Part shown: positions 11,315 to 20,640 of the stretch, one piece after another
How the letters are laid out: every line of letters begins with the position of its first letter
How positions within the stretch are numbered: position 1 is the first letter of the stretch
Source of the DNA: Delphinus delphis
Lineage: Eukaryota; Chordata; Mammalia; Artiodactyla; Delphinidae
Length of the DNA stretch: 64,000 nucleotides
Assembly (NCBI RefSeq): GCF_949987515.2
Contig: NC_082689.1
Location: 68,322,267-68,386,266, forward strand
Direction: 5' to 3'
The notes under the pieces: generated by a model
Told to the model about the DNA's origin: nothing
Seen by the model: the letters and a program-made list of their open reading frames with translations, nothing else
Databases searched by the model: none
Made by a program: the position numbers and the translations under genes

Positions 11315-11460
11315 AACAAATGTACCACTCTGGTGCTGAGATGTTGATAGTGGGGGAGGCTTTGTGTATGTGGGAAGAAAGGGTGTATGGAAACTGTACG
11401 CTCTGCTCAATTTTGCTGTAAATCTAAAACTGCTCTAAAAAATAAAGTCTATTTTACAAA
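11315..11460 (+). repeat. L1M 3' UTR end
   Basis: 'acaaatgtaccactctggtgctgagatgttgatagtgggggaggc' through 'tctgctcaattttgctgtaaatctaaaactgctctaaaaaataaagtctattt' is the 3' terminus of L1MA/L1MB-type elements. It could be the 3' end of the same L1M that begins at 6,900, with most of ORF2 lost by a deletion that also trimmed the LTR. Confidence 0.8.
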
Positions 11461-11469
11461 GCAGCTTTC

Positions 11470-11934
11470 AAGGTAAATATACCATGGAGTCTGTAGATAC
11501 CTAATCCCTCACAAGATCTGTAGCTCTAAAAACATATTTTATCTTCTGATCCTGGATGCAGCCATGCTTGCATTCCTTTTTAAATATAATCATTTGCATT
11601 TAATTTCTGTATTATGTAACCCAAGGCTCCCACATGTATACATGTAGTCACTCACCTTTCTCCTATCAGGCCATGAACCAACACTCTCACATGTTTTGTA
11701 AATGTTGTATATTCCACCCCCGACTGACACTGATTTTATGTTTCCAATGATTTACTAATTGCAAAACCCTGGAGTCTTTTTCCCTTTCTCCCAGCCAAAA
11801 AATTTTAGTCATTCTTCAAGAACAAATTCAATGTCAAATGCCATTTTTCCTGTGCAGTCTTTCCTAACCTCTCAGACAAAATTAATCTGTGGTGTATGCA
11901 TATTTAGAGGTGGTAAGAAAAGAGACCTAGACTC
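11470..11934. other. Mostly unique, possible L2 piece at 11,770-11,900
   Basis: 'caatgtcaaatgccatttttcctgtgcagtctttcctaacc' resembles the L2 3' region ('tcaaatgtcacctcctc..gaagccttccctgacc'). Otherwise nothing is recognised. Confidence 0.4.
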
Positions 11935-11943
11935 CTGTTGCAT

Positions 11944-12158
11944 TTTTTTTTTTTTTTTTTTTTCCCCGGTACGCGGGCCTCTCACTGTTGTGGCCTCTCC
12001 TGTTGCGAAGCACAGGCTCCGGACGCACAGGCTCAGCGGCCATGGCTCATGGGCCCCGCCACTCCGCGGCATGTGGGATCTTCCTGGTCCCGGGGCATGA
12101 ACCCGTGTCCCCTGCATCGGCAGGCAAATTCTCAACCACTGCGCCACCAGGGAAGCCC
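11944..12158 (-). mobile_element. CHR-type SINE, young short subtype
   Basis: Same subtype as the copy at 5,416. Tail of about 20 T on the plus strand, body ending '..ccaccagggaagccc'. A perfect target duplication 'ctgttgcat' is at 11,935-11,943 and 12,159-12,167. Small differences from its siblings include a 'ccccggtacgcgggcc' joint at the A-tail. Confidence 0.95.
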
Positions 12159-12194
12159 CTGTTGCATGTTTTATAACACGATAAATGTGATGTT

Positions 12195-12935
12195 AGAGTG
12201 ATTCCTCCTATCCATCAGTAAATGCAGTCAACTCTACCTTCAGAATCTACCCAGAATCAGATAACTTCTTACAACTTCCAGCATCACCTCTCTTGTTGAT
12301 TGTTACGAGAGGGCCTGCAGGGTCTCCTTGTTTCTGCCCCTCTCTCCCCATACTCTATCTTCAACACATTATGTCCCTGTAATATACCAAGTGACATCTG
12401 GTCACAGACTTGTCTTGTCTCCAGGGTCCTGAACAATCTGGCCCCTCTTGCATCTCTCTGGTCTCATCCCTTGCTCACTCTGCTCTGGGCACAAGGCCTT
12501 TCTGCTGCTTCCCACAACCATCACACATGTTTCTGCCCCAGGGCCTTTGTAGTTTCTGTTCTTTCCATGAATTCTCTTCCTCTAAATATCTGCCTGAGTT
12601 TTCCCTCACCTTCTTCAGGTCTTTCCTGGAATGTCATCTTCTCAGTGAGGCCCTATGAGATCAACATATTTAAGGCTTGGGCCTCCATCCTCCTTCCTTG
12701 AATTATATTCTCTATAGAACTTATAACTTGTTCAAATAACATATTGTATATCATACTTATATATTTTGGTTTTTGTCTATTTCTGCTCACTAGGATATAA
12801 GCTCAGTGAGGTCAGATTTTAATTTTTGTTTGTTTGTTTATTTATTTGACTCTTCAGTGTTCTCTCCCCATTGTCTAGAACAGTGTCTGATACATAGGAG
12901 GCTCTTAATTTGTGTAAAATAAGTAAGTGAAGGAA
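12195..12935 (+). repeat. L2 LINE 3' region
   Basis: Landmarks in order: 'caactctaccttcagaatctacccagaatcagataacttcttac', 'gaacaatctggcccctcttgc', 'ttgctcactctgctctgggcac', 'ctgccccagggcctttg', 'cttcaggtctttcctggaatgtcatcttctcagtgaggcc', 'actaggatataagctcagtgagg', 'cattgtctagaacagtgtctgatacataggaggctcttaa'. These match the L2 3' UTR to its end. The frame at 12,300-12,701 (133 codons) is an accident of this element. Confidence 0.85.
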
Positions 12936-13084
12936 CACACTTACCTTTGTGTGTGTCATGCCATTGTACTATGCTGTGGAGGTCAGGGACCATATGAAAT
13001 TTATCCTTTTCTCTGCCCTCTACTCCACTGGACACCAAAGTCCATAATGGGTATTCAGTAAATGGGTTTGTGTGTGTTTTGTTT

Positions 13085-13185
13085 TTTGTTTTTTTAGGTG
13101 CCTACAACTAGTGAGTGTTAGAGCTGAGACTGGAACCTACAGCTTTTAAAACCAAGTCTCTCCATGGCTGTTTTCTTCATATGAC
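13085..13185 (+). repeat. MIR SINE 3' fragment
   Basis: 'acaactagtgagtgttagagctgagactggaacctacag' resembles the MIR segment 'cacagctagtaagtggcagagccgggattcgaaccca'. Only about 80 bp are recognisable. Confidence 0.45.
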
Positions 13186-13393
13186 AGTGAAGCTCAGCCT
13201 CAGAAAAATCTGGCTGAAGATGTCTGAGTGTTTACTTTGACTTTTCAGAAACAGTATCTCATCCACGCTGATTTCCTGACTCTATCAAAAATACGTTTAA
13301 TGTTTGATTCACATATGAGAATTTAAGAAAATTACAAAAATCAGAGGGTAAAGAAATACTTGGTTGTCCGTTAAGAGAACAGAGAGAGCAATC

Positions 13394-13604
13394 TTTTTTT
13401 TTTTTTTTTTTTGCGGTACGCACGCCTCTCACTGCTGTGGCCTCTCCCATTGTGGAGCACAGGCTCCGGACGCGCAGGCTCAGCGGCCATGGCTCACGGG
13501 CCCAGCCGCTCCGCGGCATGTGCAATCTTCCCAGACCAGGGCACGAACCCACATCCCCTGCATCGGCAGGCGGACTCTCAACCATTGCGCCACCAGGGAA
13601 GCCC
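13394..13604 (-). mobile_element. CHR-type SINE, young short subtype, no visible TSD
   Basis: Complete body with an 18-T tail at the left. The flanks are 'gagagagcaatc' on the left and 'tattaacccc' on the right, with no matching target duplication, unlike its neighbours. The right flank starts directly in a MIR. The SINE itself is complete, so a flank deletion or an endonuclease-independent insertion is possible. Confidence 0.93.
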
Positions 13605-13605
13605 T

Positions 13606-13735
13606 ATTAACCCCATTTTATGGAATAAGAAATTGAGGCTCAGAGTAGTTATATAATGTTCTCAAGGTTGCAGAGCTAGTGAAAGCTGGAATTGGGATTT
13701 GAACACAGGCTTGCCTTCTTTTATAAATGTGTGAT
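13606..13735 (+). repeat. MIR SINE core and 3' part
   Basis: 'ccccattttatggaataagaaattgaggctcagag', 'gttctcaaggttgcagagctagtgaaagctggaattgggatttgaacacaggc' is a well-kept MIR in forward orientation (original 'ccccattttacagatgaggaaactgaggctcagag'). Confidence 0.85.
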
Positions 13736-14184
13736 ATGAAACTCATGACACTGCTGCAAAGTCTATAACGTAAATAACTGAGTTTTTCCAGGGTTTATTT
13801 TAGCAATCTATTGAAGTAATCCCAATACAATTCAAATAATTGATTCAATGTGTCATGTCAGCATTTTGTTCTTATATTAAAATATTTTAGAAAATTAAAA
13901 AAGAGAAAACTATAACAAGATTATAGGTGATAATAGGATTCTATATGTTTCTAGACTGCAGTGATAAATGAAGACAATTCAGTGAATTTTCTAAGGATAA
14001 AATAACACAAATAACAGTGATTCATTCTGAAATCTGATCTACTATAGGACATTGTATGAATTACTAGGCTTAAAAATTAATAAACATAACTGTTTTCAGG
14101 AAAAATTTTGTGTTAGTTCAAAGTAGGAAATCCTTCTTGAATTGGTTTTGAAGGTGATTAAATGGGGGAAAAGAATAAAATTTA
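13736..14184. other. AT-rich unique DNA
   Basis: No repeat, RNA gene or frame recognised. Confidence 0.45.
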
Positions 14185-14375
14185 ACAAGGCCTTTTACAT
14201 GGAAAGCATACATCTTATTACATACCTAACTTCCTCACAGAAGCCCTTTGAAATGGGCATTTTATCCTAGTTTTAAACATGAGGAAACTGATGCTCAGAG
14301 GGATAAAATAATTTGCTGAAGGTTTTTAAACCAGGTAATTGTAGAACCTGGATTCGGTCCCAAAATTACCTTGGC
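14185..14375 (+). repeat. MIR SINE
   Basis: 'cacagaagccctttgaaatgggcattttatcctagttttaaacatgaggaaactgatgctcagag' followed by 'ttgctgaagg..accaggtaattgtagaacctggattcgg' follows the MIR consensus in forward direction. Confidence 0.8.
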
Positions 14376-14464
14376 ATTGGTCCACTCGATTTTCTTGGTC
14401 TGTGTTGCTAAGTGTTGAATCTATGGTGAACTAGAGGAAGAACTGTGGGGGATGAAATCAGATG

Positions 14465-15735
14465 AAATCAGGAGCTGGATCAGGTAGGTCATTGTAGGCC
14501 ATTAAGAGTTTGACTTGACTTTGAATGAAATGGAAAAGCACTAGAGGCTTTTGAGTAGAGGCATAACGCAGTCTGACTTAGGGGTAACTCTATTACTCTG
14601 ACCGTTCTCTTAAAAATAGACTCTAGGGGCTTTCCTGGTGGCGCACTGGTTGCGAGTCCACCTACCGATGCAGGGGACACGAGTTCGTGCCCCAGTCTGG
14701 GAAGATCCCACATGCCGCGGAGTGGCTGGGCTCGTGAGCCGTGGCCACTGAGCCTGCGCTTCTGGAGCCTGTGCTCCGCAACGGGAGAGGCCACAACAGT
14801 GAGGGGCCTGCGTACTGCAAAAAAAAAAAATTAAAAAAAAAAACAAACAAAAAAGACCAAAAATAGACTCTAGGATAATAAGGACTGAGATAGGAAGACT
14901 AATTAGGGACTATTGCAGTAATTTATGTGGAAAATCTTACTTAAATCATATTCCGATGATGGAGCCAACAGGCTGTGCTAATGGATTGGGTGAGTTTTCA
15001 CAGTATCATGCTGTGCATAATATCTATCTTCTCTGCCTTCTTCACCCTACATAAACACATTACCCTTTTGTCATAGTCAGATTTGTATTTTTTTGTCAGA
15101 AAGAAAATTGGGAAGAAAGTATTAGATCAGAGTATAACTAAAGTAGGGAGACCAGGTAGAAGTCTGTTGCAATAATCATAATGATAGATCATGGCGGCTT
15201 GAACCAAGAGAATGGTGATGGAGATGGAGATAAATCTGTAGATTTAGGATAGGAATTAATGATTAACTGGTGGTAAAGCATAAAAGAGAAGGATGATTCA
15301 TTCTGACTTAAGCAACAGTTTGGGTGATGATGCCATTCTAAGATGAGGAAACAGGAGGCAGAGAATAAGTTAAATCTGGGAGAGGGGGGAGGATAATATG
15401 AATTCAGCTTTGGACACATCCAGTTCAGGGTTCTTGTGGGGGATCTAGGTGGTTTTCCAGGAGAGAGTGAGTTTCATGAGCATGGGCTCAGAGGAGAAAT
15501 CAGGGCTGGGGTTGGAGAGTCAGCCTCATAATTATACAGATAATTAAAGCCATGAGAATAGTTGACATCATCCAAGTAGAAGGTTTAGAATGGACAGAAC
15601 AAAGGGATGAAGACAGATCTAAGAGAAATAGCTCTGTTTAAGGAGTGGGCTAAGGCAAAGGGGTCCAAGAAGCAGGATAAGAAAAGAGTGGCTAGAGAGG
15701 GTTGGGGTAAAATTATGAAGGTTGAGGGTGGGGAA
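14465..15735. repeat. Ancient unassigned interspersed repeat, split by a SINE
   Basis: The text 'gtaggccattaagagtttgacttgactttgaatgaaatgg', 'gcactagaggcttttgagtagagg', 'agtctgactta', then after the SINE 'gactattgcagtaat', 'gatcatggcggcttgaaccaag', 'ggtggagatgg' like runs, 'gaaacaggaggcag', 'gaatgga..gaacaaaggg' matches a widely dispersed old mammalian repeat whose family name I cannot state. A weaker copy is at 30,470-30,920. It holds no usable frame. Confidence 0.5.
14628..14858 (+). mobile_element. CHR-type SINE, young short subtype
   Basis: Head 'ggctttcctggtggcgcactgg' with A box, B box 'gagttcgtgcccc' (14,680s) and compound tail of A runs broken by T and C. A perfect 16-bp target duplication 'aaaaatagactctagg' lies at 14,612-14,627 and 14,859-14,874, the longest of the window. 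It interrupts the ancient repeat at 14,465-15,735. Confidence 0.96.
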
Positions 15736-15759
15736 GCCAAGGGAATGACAGTGTGTGGT

Positions 15760-17130
15760 TAAGTGTCAAATGCAAATGTCAAATGTAAAACAGTAACAGT
15801 AAATCAAGGATTGAAAGTAAATCCAGAGGATTTAGCAACATAGAACTAGCCATGACCTTACTAATTTCAATGGTGAGGAGGGAGTGTACTGTAGTCTGCC
15901 TGTTGGCCTGTCCACTTGACAAGCAGCTCCGATAGCATGGTGCTGAGTTCTTGAATTTTTGTTCAATTCCTGTTTCCTTTCCCACCTCATGGCATATCAA
16001 ACAATAGAGATTTGAGATTTGACTGTCCGTCTGAAGTGGTGACTTAAACCGAAACAATAAATCATGGACTCCACGTTGTATGTGCTGTGCCCCTTACGCC
16101 TCTTAAAAAATATTATCCTCAATTAATTTTCACGGAGAGACTAAGACAACTGGAATATATAGTATCTTGAATTACATTTGTCATTTCCTGCTTAATCATA
16201 GATGTCTCATCTTATTTTTAGTGCCACTAAGAATTACTATCTTTGGGAGCTAGTCGCTATAGAGTCACAGAGTGTCAGTTATTTGTGACTTGTACAATCT
16301 ATTCTGATGACTATACAAGTTACATCCAAGGAATGCCACATTCCACAGTGTGCTCTGTTGGATGACAAGATCATTTTACACTGAATTCCAAGTCTCTACA
16401 CTCCACCACTAATATATCTGGATGTGAATACCCTAATTTGTGAGCTATATAACTCCTTTGTTCCCTTGCAATAGATGTTGTATTAAACTGTCCTTCATAC
16501 CCCAAAGACAGTGTTCCTTCCCTATAAAGCACCCCATTATACCCGAGTGCAGTGTAGGGCTTTTGTAGTCTCACTCAGACCTCTATTCATGTCCTCTGTA
16601 ATAAAGACCTCTTTGTAACACACGCATTAGTAGAACTCCTTAAAATCTCAGGTTCTCTGGAAGAATTCTAAAGAGAAGAAAGGGGAAACATTAGGATTTA
16701 TATTTGGTACAAATATAAATAAAAGACTGATCCGTTCAAGATATTGCTCCCTTTACAATAATGCCAATGAGATGAAGAATCTGTGTGCCTGTTTTCATCA
16801 CATTGTTCTGATGATAGTGCCTCTCTTCTTTGCTTGCTTTAACAGTGTTTACCTACTTATTTTTTATACCTTCCACCTTTGGCCTTATTTTTTCAATGCA
16901 AGAAACTTATGCACACCCAGAGACCAAAAATTTCCATAAGCTGCTTTTTATCAAATAAAACATTTGTACAAATATAAGGATTTTTGGATTTTGGAGTTAA
17001 GTTTTCTAACCCTACCTATATAACATTTCAAAGGAGATTAAGTGTGACTTTGAAAAGAAACAGATTTTTTCCTCGATTTTGTCTAATATCTTATATGATT
17101 TTTTGTCATTTTTTTCTTTTTGTTTAAAAA
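15760..17130. other. Unique AT-rich DNA
   Basis: No recognised repeat. Minus frames at 15,779-16,057 (92 codons) and 16,371-16,574 (67 codons) have no domain, no codon pattern and no context to support them. Confidence 0.45.
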
Positions 17131-17137
17131 AGAGAGG

Positions 17138-17235
17138 AAAAAAAGAATGAAAGGAAGGAAGGCAGGGAGGAAGGAAGGAAGGAAGGAAGGAAGGAAGGGA
17201 AGGATGGTAGGCAGAAAGAAAGGAAGGAAAGAAAT
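17138..17235 (+). repeat. Purine tract, (GGAA)n-type microsatellite
   Basis: A run of nearly 100 purines: 'gaaagga', repeated 'aagg' units at 17,170-17,200, then 'agaaagaaaggaaggaaag'. The minus strand is the matching CCTT tract. Frames of 65 codons (17,120) and 89 codons (17,012) crossing it are low-complexity artefacts. Near-mirror purine symmetry allows triplex (H-DNA) formation. Confidence 0.9.
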
Positions 17236-19739
17236 CATAGTGGAGGAAAGTCAGACCAGAGATGATATTAGGCCGAGGCAAATGATATTCACCTTTTATA
17301 GTCCCTATGTTTTATAATGAAGATACTTCATTGAAACAATGATGCACACTTCAAGTGTTCCCTGGAGAGCCGTGAATCCTGTTTGCAGAGATTCATGAAT
17401 ATGTGCATTAGCACAGTCCAACTGGAACTTGCCCTTAAAAATGAACCAAAAGAGAAGCTGATCAGTTTCCGCTTATGTATATAATCAGAAGGTTATCATA
17501 TTATCTCCCTCTCCACGGGAAAAGCAGATGCGTATTTTTCTACCACCTTAAGAGGAGAAATGCCAAAGGGAATAGCAGTTTTTCCCCCTCTGTGATGTTC
17601 ATTACGTGAAACCCACACAGAGACCTTTTAAAACTGGTCTCTGGTAAAAAGAGCAGAAAATGAATATAGGCTCGATTTTTCAAAATGAATTTTGTTTGTT
17701 TGCGTAAGATGAGTCATAGCACAAACCTTCAAAATACACATTTCTGCCCTAATTTGCTGTAGGTCATCAATAAAACCGCAATGAGTTGAGATTGCTAGAG
17801 ACTACGTATGTGAGACAGATATTTCAGAGTCAAAGCTCACAAAAAGTACGTGAGATTCTGTGCCTTAAAGATGAATGAGGGACACATGGCAGATCCTGAA
17901 GTAGTAGTTTATTTAAAGTACAAAGAATTCCATGAAAAATATTTCTAACCAGCAGTTGGTGCCCAAGTTTCAATAAAAATGGCAGACCACCACTAAGCTA
18001 GAGACAGTGATAAAGGGTATCCAGGATTACTTGCAGATTTATCTTTATTCACGAACTCCAAACAAAATGGAGAGTATAAAAAGAAGGAACCCCCCCCAAA
18101 CCTTAAGCAGCACATAGAAATAGTAGAGAAAAATTATTACCTAAAGACTGATGTTGTTAAATTATCATCTGTGCTGTACCAAGCAGAGATAGGATTAGTA
18201 AATGTGAATGATTACTTCAGAAAATCTGAGATTTTTCTCCAGATTTGGGAAAAACGGTGCCGAGTTACTTAGTAAAGACCTTATGTAGTTTTTTATGCAT
18301 TGTTATTCTTATTGTAAGTTCTGGGCTGTGAGTTCAAGCATGTGAGTGTTTGCAGCATCTTGTGCAAACATAGAAGAGTGAAATAATTGTTTCAAAAAGA
18401 AGAGTATAGTACACACTTAATTCCTGTCTGGCAATTTCTTTTTTAACTTGTAAGGTAGTCCTTACTTAGGCATCTGGTAATGAACTGCCAGAAACTGTTT
18501 CGATTTATCATTTCTAGTCCCCACATTCACGGAGAAAACAGTGTTTAAACTTGTCCCTTATGTTCTCAAACCTCTAGATCCGAACGCTTCCTGGACTTTT
18601 TAGACCCTCCCAATGTGATTTGAGTCCACACCATTCTCAGGATGTAGGGTAGGCCTAAAGGAATATTGTTAATTTGAGAGGGTACAATGGTGTAGTCATG
18701 CATTTAAATTATTTCTAACTTTCCACTGGAAGTCGTATTCATGTTTTAGAAAATTAGTACTTAGCCAAGCTCTGAGGAAGAAAGCATTTTATTTAGTAAT
18801 AGTTCAAATAATGCAGCAAAAATGTCTCTCTGTGCATTTGAACTGGCCCTGGTGGCCTGATTCAGTATTTTGCCCATTTTCTTGGCTTTTCAAGCTTCAC
18901 ACACACAAAAAGAAATTGTACAACACACTTAGCACTATTTTTTCCATAGCTGGTAATGGGGCTTTCACAGCACAAAGGCAAGGAAAAATTATTTGGAAAG
19001 GTGAACAGGTTTTTAGAAAAACTAGAAAACTTTCCTCATACATTTTAGACTCAGCTTTCTGTCCCTTTCCTGTGTGTTTTAAATCTAGTCACTAGAATCC
19101 CTGAAAGAATTATGCTTCTGAATGTGAAATGCTGAATATAATCATCCATAACTGACCCATAAAAACAAATTTCATAGAGAATGATGTTAAAAGAAAGATT
19201 GCTATTTACTGACAGTTTCTTTTTCTCCTCTGCATATAACATCTATCTATTTATCTATCTACCTCTCTATTGCCCAGACTATCTCAGCATTCACATGTGC
19301 ACTGCAGAAAAATGTGGCTTTGAGCTCCTTTTGCAAATAGGTGCTATCCTAGGATCTTAGAAGTTTTATCTTGTGCAAAAAGGCAGTTTTCACTGGTGAC
19401 ACAGCCATCTGTTTAGTGAAAACAGGGCTAGCTAGTGAATTGCAGCTTCTGTGTGTGAGTGTGTGTGTGTTTAGGTGAGGTGGTGGTGAGAGAGAGAAGG
19501 TCAAAGGGTAAATTCCAATTGCTGTGACATATTTTTATGAGCTGAATCATACCCCGTTTTTAGCCTTGAAAGGGGAAGAGGATCTTAGAAAGGGAAGTAA
19601 CATGAATGAGCAGGTCAGGAAAATCCTCCAGAAGAGTTCTTCCAAATTAGCAGTTAATTGCTCCCCAACCTGCCATAGTCATCCGTTTGAATTTTATTTT
19701 ATTGTCCCAGGACTTGAAAAGATCCGTTTTCTCTTACAC
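17236..19739. other. Repeat-poor DNA upstream of the CpG island
   Basis: About 2.5 kb without a repeat I can name, apart from a short (ATCT)n at 19,237-19,262 and a (TG)n at 19,455-19,475. It includes an AP-1/MARE-like 'gatgagtcatagcac' near 17,708-17,722. Such repeat-free DNA beside a CpG island often holds regulatory elements, but this is inference. The 94-codon frame at 18,811 has no features. Confidence 0.45.
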
Positions 19740-19799
19740 GAATCCCTGTAAAATTTGGACTGCCGAAGATGAAGTTCTCTTGGAGGATTTACTTCCCTT

Positions 19800-20640
19800 T
19801 TCTACCTTTTAGTATTTTTCTCCTGGTTGGAAGGGTGAGGGGTGAAGCGTCCTCGAAAGTCGGAAAGGAGGAGGGGACTACGCGGGAGTTAGTTCCCAGC
19901 CCAGGGCTGACAAAGCCTCGCTGCAGCAGGAAGGAAAATGCTAAGCAGAGCGGGGGAGAAAAGACAGGAGGGGCCCCAGGAACCCAGATTTGTTAGAGGC
20001 CTTAGCTACCCCACCCTTCCCTCCTCTCCCGGCGCCCTCGCTCTCTTGGCAAAGGTGGAGGCTATTTTCTGCTTTTTACAAGAGGTATTGCCTCTTGTAA
20101 TAAGGAGGGGGGAAAAAAGAAGAAAAGAGAAAGAAAGAAAAGAAAAGCTGATGCTAAAATCAAGGAAGCAACAGCAGAAGGGTCAGGGGCAACAGTCTAG
20201 GCAGAAGCAGCTGCGGCGGCAGGCCCAGCACCGGCATCACCGTCCCGGCGGCGCGTAGAACGGCCGCCGCGGTGACAGCCCGAGTGGTAACAGCTGTGGG
20301 GAGGCCCGGCTTCTCCCCGGTGCCGCAGCACTGGGGTCAGAGTGGGGAGTCCCTATCTCTCGCATCTTCTGAGCAAGCACATTCTTCTCATTCCTTCACT
20401 CCCTTCTCAGCGTCAGCTGACCGGCTGCTCCCTCCCTTGCCTTGGGGATTGGCAAAGCCGCCTTTCTTTTTCTGCGATACACGCGAATGACACCCGGGTT
20501 GGTTCTAGTAGGTGTCCCTGCGGCCTCAGGCGTTAGTTCCCGGAGCCAGTTAGACCTGGGCCTCCCCGGGCATCTGTCTTTCGGTTGGCTCATCAAACCC
20601 CGAGACATTTTGTCGGTGAGATTGCCAGGGACTAAACAAG
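19800..20640 (+). promoter_or_regulatory. CpG island, candidate promoter and first exon
   Basis: GC content rises sharply here, and CpG pairs, rare elsewhere, cluster: about 13 within 20,200-20,300 ('ctgcggcggc', 'tcccggcggcgcgtag', 'aacggccgccgcggtg'). There is an ATTGG (CCAAT on the minus strand) at 20,448-20,452 and other GC-rich patches, and no TATA box that I trust. At 20,616 'ttgtcg/gtgaga' is a good splice-donor match, so a plus-strand first exon could end at 20,615. A frame of 106 codons (19,938-20,258) is Lys/Arg/Gln-rich and ends inside the island, so it is weak evidence for coding. Minus-strand transcription is equally possible, since such promoters are often bidirectional. Confidence 0.7.
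20076..20100 (+). other. Perfect 10-bp hairpin
   Basis: 'ttacaagagg', loop 'tattg', 'cctcttgtaa': a perfect 10-bp stem with a 5-base loop, at the left side of the CpG island and immediately before a purine tract (20,101-20,150). Confidence 0.8.

Noticed and set aside
14628..14720. tRNA gene
   Set aside because: The A and B boxes and the tRNA-like head belong to the SINE promoter. No cloverleaf with paired acceptor stem can be formed.
17012..17317. Pro/Leu/Ser-rich and Gly/Lys/Arg-rich frames
   Set aside because: They are both strands of the purine microsatellite, not coding.
19938..20258. 106-codon frame in the CpG island as a protein
   Set aside because: Its C-terminal half is low-complexity Lys/Gln/Arg, it stops before the candidate donor, and there is no recognised domain. 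Kept only as a promoter/exon candidate.
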